Assembly (NCBI GenBank): GCA_002308135.1
Contig: DBVK01000176.1
Coordinates: 1,187-13,988 of the forward strand
From: Bacteroidales bacterium UBA1266
Lineage (GTDB): Bacteria; Bacteroidota; Bacteroidia; Bacteroidales; WCHB1-69
Direction of reading: 5' to 3'
DNA: 12,802 nt
Position numbers and translations under genes: made by a program. Below are positions 8,939-12,802 of this stretch, one piece after another. Within the stretch, counting starts at the first letter, position 1. Each line of letters starts with the position of its first letter. The notes beneath the pieces were generated by a model, which made no database searches, had not been told where the DNA came from, and saw only the letters and a program-made list of their open reading frames with translations.

Positions 8939-9415
8939 ATGGGAGAAATCAAATATTACACAGAAGAAGGCTTAAATGCACTGAAAGAAGAACTTAACCA
9001 ATTGGAAACCACAGAAAGGCTGAAGGTGGCGCAAGCCATTGCGGAAGCCCGCGACAAAGGGGACCTTTCGGAAAACGCGGAATACGATGCGGCAAAGGAA
9101 CAGCAAAGCCTGTTGGAAGTCCGCATCCAAAAACTGCAGGCATTGGTCGCCAACGCCCGCATCATTGATGAAGACAGCCTGGACAATTCCAAAGTGCTGC
9201 TGTTCTCATCGGTGAAAATCACCAACCTGAACAACCAGAAGGAATTTGTCTACACCATTGTGCCCGAAACGGAAGCCAATCTGAAGGAGATGAAAATCTC
9301 GGTCACCTCGCCTATCGCCAAAGGCCTGCTGGGCCACACGAAAGGGGAGGAAGTCGAGATTCAGATTCCGGCCGGCAAAATGAAATTCAGAATTGAGGAA
9401 ATCACCAGAAAATAA
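8939..9415 (+). CDS. greA: Transcription elongation factor GreA
   Basis: This 158-residue protein matches the usual GreA length and two-domain layout. The N-terminal coiled-coil hairpin (about residues 5-75) carries the tip motif DLSENAEYDAA, with the acidic pair D42 and E45 corresponding to the D41/E44 pair of E. coli GreA that coordinates the catalytic Mg2+ in the RNA polymerase secondary channel. The C-terminal FKBP-like domain (about 85-158) has the family sequence SPIAKGLLGHTKGEEVEI. GreA rescues backtracked polymerase by stimulating cleavage of the nascent RNA 3' end. The start codon fits the family N-terminus (MGEIKYYTEEG). The HIT gene follows after 5 nt, so the two are very probably co-transcribed. 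The leader includes the 8893-8924 hairpin. Confidence 0.97.
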   Translation: MGEIKYYTEEGLNALKEELNQLETTERLKVAQAIAEARDKGDLSENAEYDAAKEQQSLLEVRIQKLQALVANARIIDEDSLDNSKVLLFSSVKITNLNNQKEFVYTIVPETEANLKEMKISVTSPIAKGLLGHTKGEEVEIQIPAGKMKFRIEEITRK

Positions 9416-9420
9416 CGGCC

Positions 9421-9822
9421 ATGGAAACCATATTCACACGCATCATCAAAGGAGAGATCCCCTGCTATAAAATTGCTGAAGACGAGCGTTTTTTCGCATT
9501 TCTGGATATTAACCCCCTGGTTCAGGGACACACCCTGGTCGTTCCCAAGAAGCATTCCTCCTATATTTTCGACATGGGGGACCAGGAGCTGGCCGACATG
9601 ATGGTTTTCGCCAAAAAAGTGGCCAAGGCCATGGAAAAAGTCATCCCCTGCCTGCGCATCGGAGTAGCCGTCATCGGATTGGAAGTGCCGCACACGCACA
9701 TTCACCTGGTGCCTTTGAACGAGGAGAACGACCTGAACTTCCGCAAACAGCGTCCGCAAATCGGCAAAGAGGAAATGCAGAAAATAGCGGAAAGAATCTC
9801 CGCCGCATATACAAATAATTAG
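9421..9822 (+). CDS. HIT-family (histidine triad) nucleotide hydrolase
   Basis: This 133-residue cytoplasmic protein has the defining histidine triad HTHIHLVP, with His91, His93 and His95. In this fold the triad acts on the alpha-phosphate of nucleotide conjugates such as AMP-lysine, AMP-NH2 or dinucleoside polyphosphates. The N-terminal segment (IFTRIIKGEIPCYKIAEDE) and DINPLVQGHTLVVPKKH (29-45) are typical of the Hint branch. The CxxC zinc pair of some HIT proteins is absent. It lies 5 nt downstream of greA on the same strand, so an operon is likely. The link to transcript cleavage is positional only, and the natural substrate cannot be told from sequence. The stop codon directly abuts the rpsA -7 promoter element. 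Confidence 0.95.
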   Translation: METIFTRIIKGEIPCYKIAEDERFFAFLDINPLVQGHTLVVPKKHSSYIFDMGDQELADMMVFAKKVAKAMEKVIPCLRIGVAVIGLEVPHTHIHLVPLNEENDLNFRKQRPQIGKEEMQKIAERISAAYTNN

Positions 9823-9830
9823 TACTTTTG
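9823..9830 (+). promoter_or_regulatory. rpsA -7 promoter element (TAnnTTTG)
   Basis: TACTTTTG followed by CA is a perfect match to the Bacteroidota primary-sigma -7 consensus TAnnTTTG. It starts at the base after the HIT stop codon. No convincing -33 TTTG is seen at the usual distance upstream. Transcription would begin a few bases downstream, giving an rpsA leader of roughly 90 nt to the 9929 ATG or 45 nt to the 9881 ATG. This gives rpsA its own promoter in addition to any read-through from greA-HIT. Confidence 0.7.
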
Positions 9831-9833
9831 CAG

Positions 9834-9863
9834 CTTCCGCTGAATAAGGCTCTTCAACGGAAG
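9834..9863 (+). promoter_or_regulatory. rpsA leader hairpin 1
   Basis: CTTCCGCTGAA (9834-9844) pairs with TTCAACGGAAG (9853-9863), with one internal C-A mismatch and an 8-base loop. It starts about where the transcript from the adjacent -7 element should begin and is not followed by a T-run, so it is not a terminator. It could stabilise the 5' end or act as a protein-binding leader. Its position before a ribosomal-protein gene makes autoregulation by S1 a reasonable but unproven idea. Confidence 0.5.
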
Positions 9864-9900
9864 TTTATATAAATAACCTTATGTTTAACAATGAATTAGA

Positions 9901-9916
9901 GGCGTTACTATACGCC
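9901..9916 (+). promoter_or_regulatory. Small hairpin between the two possible rpsA starts
   Basis: GGCGT (9901-9905) pairs with ACGCC (9912-9916) across the loop TACTAT. It lies between the in-frame ATGs at 9881 and 9929 and is followed by an A-run (9920-9926) that directly precedes the second ATG. The A-rich, unstructured stretch before 9929 is the context Bacteroidota prefer for initiation, which supports that start. The stem is only 5 bp and may be chance. Confidence 0.3.
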
Positions 9917-9928
9917 GTTAAAAAAAGT

Positions 9929-11803
9929 ATGGCAGAAGAATTAGAGAACACAGCTGCTGAAGCTGTCAAACCAGAAGAAAAAGTAGTGGAAAAAACCACC
10001 ATCATCCCCAACGACCCCAATTTTGACTGGGACAGCCTGGGCGAAGTGCATTCCACTTACAGTGAAGAGGAACGGAAAAAAATGGAGGAGGTTTACAACC
10101 AAACCTTCAACGCCATTGTCGAGCAGGACGTGGTGGAAGGCACCATTGTAGGCAAAACTTCCCGTGAAATCGTGGTGAACATCGGCTTCAAATCCGATGG
10201 TGTCATTCCGATTAACGAACTCCGCTACAATCCGAATTTCAAAATCGGCGATCCGATTGAAGTTTACGTGGAAAGCCAGGAGGACTCCACCGGACAACTG
10301 CTGCTTTCCCACAAGAAAGCCCTGTTGCTGAAATCCTGGAAACGCATCAACGAAGCCTTTGAAAAAGAGGAAATCATTACCGGCCACATCAAATCAAAAA
10401 CCAAAGGCGGCCTTATCGTCGACGTGTTCGGCATCGAAGCCTTCCTTCCCGGCTCCCAGATTGATGTCAAGCCCATCCGCGACTACGACATTTTCGTGGA
10501 CAAAACCATGGAATTCAAGATTGTTAAAATCAATCAGGAATTCAAGAACGTGGTGGTTTCCCACAAAGCCCTCATCGAACTGGAACTGGAAGCCCAGCGT
10601 GCCGAAATCATGGCCGGTCTGGAAAAAGGCCAGGTGTTGGAAGGTGTCGTCAAGAACATCACCAACTATGGCGCTTTCATTGACCTGGGCGGTGTAGACG
10701 GCCTGGTGCATATCACCGACCTGTCCTGGGGACGCATTTCCCATCCGGAAGAACTCCTGAAACTAGACCAGAAAGTCAATGTGGTTATTCTGGACTTCGA
10801 CGAGGAGAAGAAACGTATCGCCTTGGGTATGAAGCAACTCACTCCGCATCCTTGGGATTCGCTGGATGCTGAGCTGAAAGTGGGCGACAAAGTGACGGGT
10901 AAAGTGGTCGTGGTCGCTGACTACGGCGCATTCGTTGAAATTCTGCCGGGCGTGGAAGGTCTGATCCATGTTTCTGAAATGTCCTGGTCGCAGCACCTGC
11001 GCACCGCTCATGATTTCCTGAAAGTGGGTGATTCCATCGAGGCTGTCATTCTGACCCTTGACCGGGAAGAACGCAAAATGTCCCTGGGCATCAAGCAGCT
11101 CATCCCCGATCCTTGGAAATCCATCAACGAGAAATATCCTGTCGGTTCCAAACACACCGCTACCGTCCGCAATTTCACCAACTTCGGTATTTTTGTGGAA
11201 CTGGAGGAAGGTGTGGACGGCCTGATTCACATTTCCGACCTTTCCTGGTCCAAGAAAATCAAACATCCGGCCGAATTCACAAAAATCGGCGAGAAAATCG
11301 ATGTCGTCGTTTTGGAAATGGATCCGGAAGCCCGTCGTTTGAGCCTTGGCCACAAACAATTGGAAGAGAATCCTTGGGATGTGTTCGAAACCATCTATAC
11401 CGTTGGCTCCATTCACGAAGGCAGCGTGACCGAACAGCACGACAAGGGCGTGACGGTCAGCCTGCAGGGCGTGGAAGGCTTCGCTTTCAACAAAGGGCTG
11501 CAGCGTGAAGACGGCACCACCATCAAAGTGGGTGAAAAAGCCGAATTCAAAGTCATTGACTTCTCCAAGGAGAACAAAAAGATTGTGCTCTCCCACAGCC
11601 GCATCTGGCAGGACAAGAAAGACGCCGACAAGGAGCGCAATGCCAGCGAGGAGGAAAAGAAAGCCAAGGAAGACGCCCAGTATCTCAAGAAAATGAATGA
11701 GAAAATCGAGCACTCCACCTTGGGTGACCTGGACGCTCTCATCAACCTGAAAGCCGACTTGGAAGCCGAGGCTGCCAAGAAGAAAGAGGAAGACGCCCAA
11801 TAA
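9929..11803 (+). CDS. rpsA: 30S ribosomal protein S1
   Basis: The 624-residue protein has six S1 (OB-fold RNA-binding) domains at about residues 65-135, 145-217, 231-303, 316-391, 403-478 and 490-560. Domains 3-5 show the classic pattern YGAFIDLGGVDGLVHITDLSW and variants. S1 binds the 30S subunit and recruits and unfolds mRNA leaders. A highly charged Lys/Glu tail (about 561-624) follows. Start choice: the frame is also open to an ATG at 9881, adding 16 residues (MFNNELEALLYAVKKS). I prefer 9929 because MAEELE followed by an acidic linker resembles related N-termini, the added codons (TTA, CTA) are unlike the gene's usage, and an A-run precedes 9929. It has its own -7 element (9823) and a strong terminator. 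Bacteroidota mostly lack Shine-Dalgarno initiation, so S1 is likely important for start selection here. Confidence 0.96.
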   Translation: MAEELENTAAEAVKPEEKVVEKTTIIPNDPNFDWDSLGEVHSTYSEEERKKMEEVYNQTFNAIVEQDVVEGTIVGKTSREIVVNIGFKSDGVIPINELRYNPNFKIGDPIEVYVESQEDSTGQLLLSHKKALLLKSWKRINEAFEKEEIITGHIKSKTKGGLIVDVFGIEAFLPGSQIDVKPIRDYDIFVDKTMEFKIVKINQEFKNVVVSHKALIELELEAQRAEIMAGLEKGQVLEGVVKNITNYGAFIDLGGVDGLVHITDLSWGRISHPEELLKLDQKVNVVILDFDEEKKRIALGMKQLTPHPWDSLDAELKVGDKVTGKVVVVADYGAFVEILPGVEGLIHVSEMSWSQHLRTAHDFLKVGDSIEAVILTLDREERKMSLGIKQLIPDPWKSINEKYPVGSKHTATVRNFTNFGIFVELEEGVDGLIHISDLSWSKKIKHPAEFTKIGEKIDVVVLEMDPEARRLSLGHKQLEENPWDVFETIYTVGSIHEGSVTEQHDKGVTVSLQGVEGFAFNKGLQREDGTTIKVGEKAEFKVIDFSKENKKIVLSHSRIWQDKKDADKERNASEEEKKAKEDAQYLKKMNEKIEHSTLGDLDALINLKADLEAEAAKKKEEDAQ

Positions 11804-11823
11804 ACGGGATGTCTCCTTCATGC

Positions 11824-11856
11824 AAAGCACGGGGCTTGGGTTCCGTGCTTTTTTTT
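11824..11856 (+). terminator. Rho-independent terminator of rpsA
   Basis: AAAGCACGG (11824-11832) pairs perfectly with CCGTGCTTT (11843-11851) around a 10-base loop. The 3' arm runs into an uninterrupted T-tract (11849-11856). It sits 20 nt after the rpsA stop codon and is a textbook intrinsic terminator, separating rpsA from hutH. Confidence 0.9.
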
Positions 11857-11910
11857 ATTGCTTTTCCGGGAAGCGGAGAAGGGCGCTTTTTTTCTTCAAA
11901 AGATAAATTT

Positions 11911-11939
11911 GTATGCAATAAACCCATATTTTTGCATAC
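11911..11939 (+). promoter_or_regulatory. 8-bp perfect dyad over the hutH promoter (candidate operator)
   Basis: GTATGCAA (11911-11918) and TTGCATAC (11932-11939) are exact inverted repeats, 13 bases apart, with arm starts 21 bp apart, which is about two helical turns. The right arm overlaps the TTTG of the -7 element and the left arm overlaps the last base of an upstream TTTG (11908-11911), so a dimeric regulator bound here would cover the promoter. hut genes are regulated by histidine or urocanate availability in many bacteria (for example by GntR-type HutC). No regulator gene is visible in the window. Chance symmetry in an AT-rich promoter remains possible. Confidence 0.5.
11927..11934 (+). 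promoter_or_regulatory. hutH -7 promoter element (TAnnTTTG)
   Basis: TATTTTTG followed by CAT is a perfect match to the Bacteroidota -7 consensus, 20 nt before the hutH ATG. A TTTG at 11908-11911 could serve as a -33 element, but the 15-bp spacing is shorter than the usual roughly 19-20 bp, which suggests a weak or regulated promoter. The predicted leader is very short. Confidence 0.65.
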
Positions 11940-11954
11940 GCAAAACGAAAAAGT

Positions 11955-12802
11955 ATGAAAGCACATCAAATATCAAGCAAAAAACTGTCTTTAAAGGAAG
12001 TAGCCAGACTCTTGGTGGAAAACCGCCCCTTGGAACTTTCTCCGGAAGCCGAAGAAAAAATCAAAAAATGCCGCCAGTTTTTAGACGACAAAATCAAAAA
12101 CCAGCAAGCGCCTGTTTATGGGGTGACCACCGGTTTCGGATCGCTTTGCAACACGTCCATACCGGAACAGGATTTGAGCAAACTGCAGGAGAACCTGATG
12201 ATGTCCCACGCTTGCGGCATGGGAGACGAAGTGCCGGAAGAAATTGTCCGTCTGATGCTCCTGTTGAAAGTCCAGTCCCTTTCGTACGGCAATTCCGGCG
12301 TGCAGGTGGAAACGGTGCAACGTCTTATGGACTTCTACAACCACGGCGTTTATCCGGTGGTGTACGAACAGGGATCCCTCGGCGCCTCCGGTGACCTGGT
12401 GCCGCTGGCCCACCTCTGCCTCCCGATTATCGGCATGGGGCAGGTCAAATACAAAGGCGCCTATTACAGCGGCAAAGAAATCAACGAGAAAATGGGATGG
12501 AAACCCGTTGCCCTGAAATCCAAAGAAGGTCTTGCCCTGCTGAACGGCACCCAATTCATGTCTTCCTATGCCACCTACTGCCTGCTGAAAGCCGAGCGTC
12601 TTTCACAGATGGCTGATTTTCTGGGCAGCCTTTCCCTGGATGCCTTCGACGGCCGTATCGAGCCCTTCCATCCGCTGATTCACGCTGTGCGCCCGCATAA
12701 GGGGCAACAGGAAACCGCAGCCAACATACTGCAATGGCTGGACGGTTCCGCCATTGTGAAACAAGAGAAAAAACACGTGCAGGATCCCTACTCCTTCCGC
12801 TG
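11955..12802 (+). CDS. hutH: Histidine ammonia-lyase, 3'-truncated
   Basis: The first 282 codons of a protein normally about 500 residues long are present; the window ends inside the gene. HutH deaminates L-histidine to urocanate, the first step of histidine degradation. The ASGD motif at 144-147 (inside GSLGASGDLVPLAH) supplies the Ala-Ser-Gly that cyclises into the MIO electrophile. Y55 in YGVTTGFG, N197 in LLNGTQ and R282 in DPYSFR match the catalytic Tyr, Asn and Arg of the Pseudomonas enzyme. S84-H85 in MMSHACGMG matches the position where His marks histidine rather than tyrosine or phenylalanine specificity. The start is the first ATG after the promoter and fits the family N-terminus. 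It follows the rpsA terminator and has its own promoter, so it is a separate transcription unit. Whether other hut genes follow cannot be seen. Confidence 0.95.
   Translation, partial: MKAHQISSKKLSLKEVARLLVENRPLELSPEAEEKIKKCRQFLDDKIKNQQAPVYGVTTGFGSLCNTSIPEQDLSKLQENLMMSHACGMGDEVPEEIVRLMLLLKVQSLSYGNSGVQVETVQRLMDFYNHGVYPVVYEQGSLGASGDLVPLAHLCLPIIGMGQVKYKGAYYSGKEINEKMGWKPVALKSKEGLALLNGTQFMSSYATYCLLKAERLSQMADFLGSLSLDAFDGRIEPFHPLIHAVRPHKGQQETAANILQWLDGSAIVKQEKKHVQDPYSFR

Noticed and set aside
9881..9928. A 16-residue N-terminal extension of S1 (MFNNELEALLYAVKKS)
   Set aside because: It is open and in frame, so it cannot be excluded, but its codons and hairpin-forming sequence look like leader RNA and the ATG at 9929 gives a family-like N-terminus. 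Kept as an alternative start only.
11871..11893. A second terminator-like element (AAGCG, 8-base loop, CGCTT, T-run) after the rpsA terminator
   Set aside because: The stem is only 5 bp and a strong terminator lies 15 bases upstream. It may be a back-up site but is too weak to call.
11858..12394. A 178-codon + strand frame overlapping the start of hutH
   Set aside because: It is out of frame with a protein showing all HutH catalytic motifs, starts inside the intergenic region, and its translation has no recognisable domain.

Overview
The window comes from a Bacteroidota genome, probably Bacteroidales-like; the species cannot be read from this sequence. The reasons are a very large non-SusC-type TonB-dependent receptor, a PorV/PorQ-family barrel, a secreted giant with a type IX secretion system (T9SS)-like C-terminal domain, TAnnTTTG-type (Bacteroidota sigma factor) promoter elements before rpsA and hutH, and little use of Shine-Dalgarno sites. 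Base composition is moderate (about half G+C by eye). Codon choice is consistent across all genes, so nothing looks recently transferred. All seven genes are on the + strand.

Region A (1-8858) is an envelope cluster. The 3' part of a TonB-dependent outer-membrane receptor (1-3117) is followed after 15 nt by a 1529-residue exported protein (3133-7722), and after 35 nt by a PorV/PorQ-family outer-membrane barrel (7758-8858). The large protein has a signal peptide, a set of family-specific motifs, a calcium-loop-like motif, and a C-terminal domain that resembles a T9SS sorting domain but ends in an atypical tail. The spacing, the shared strand and the absence of an internal TAnnTTTG promoter suggest one operon, whose promoter lies outside the window. 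The inferred role is a dedicated surface or export module: barrel partner, exported giant and energised receptor. The transported or displayed substrate is unknown.

Region B (8859-9822) begins with a strong 13-bp perfect hairpin, followed by greA (transcript cleavage factor) and a HIT-family nucleotide hydrolase 5 nt downstream, which looks like a housekeeping two-gene operon.

Region C (9823-11856) is rpsA, encoding a six-domain ribosomal protein S1. It has its own -7 promoter element immediately after the HIT stop codon, a structured leader with two hairpins, two possible in-frame starts, and a clear intrinsic terminator.

Region D (11857-12802) holds a promoter embedded in an 8-bp perfect dyad, then the first 282 codons of hutH (histidine ammonia-lyase), cut by the window edge.

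There is no stretch over 300 bases without a gene. I see no RNA gene, insertion sequence, CRISPR array, attachment site or origin. The most interesting material is the receptor/giant/PorV-like triad with its variant C-terminus, and the structured regulatory leaders of greA, rpsA and hutH.
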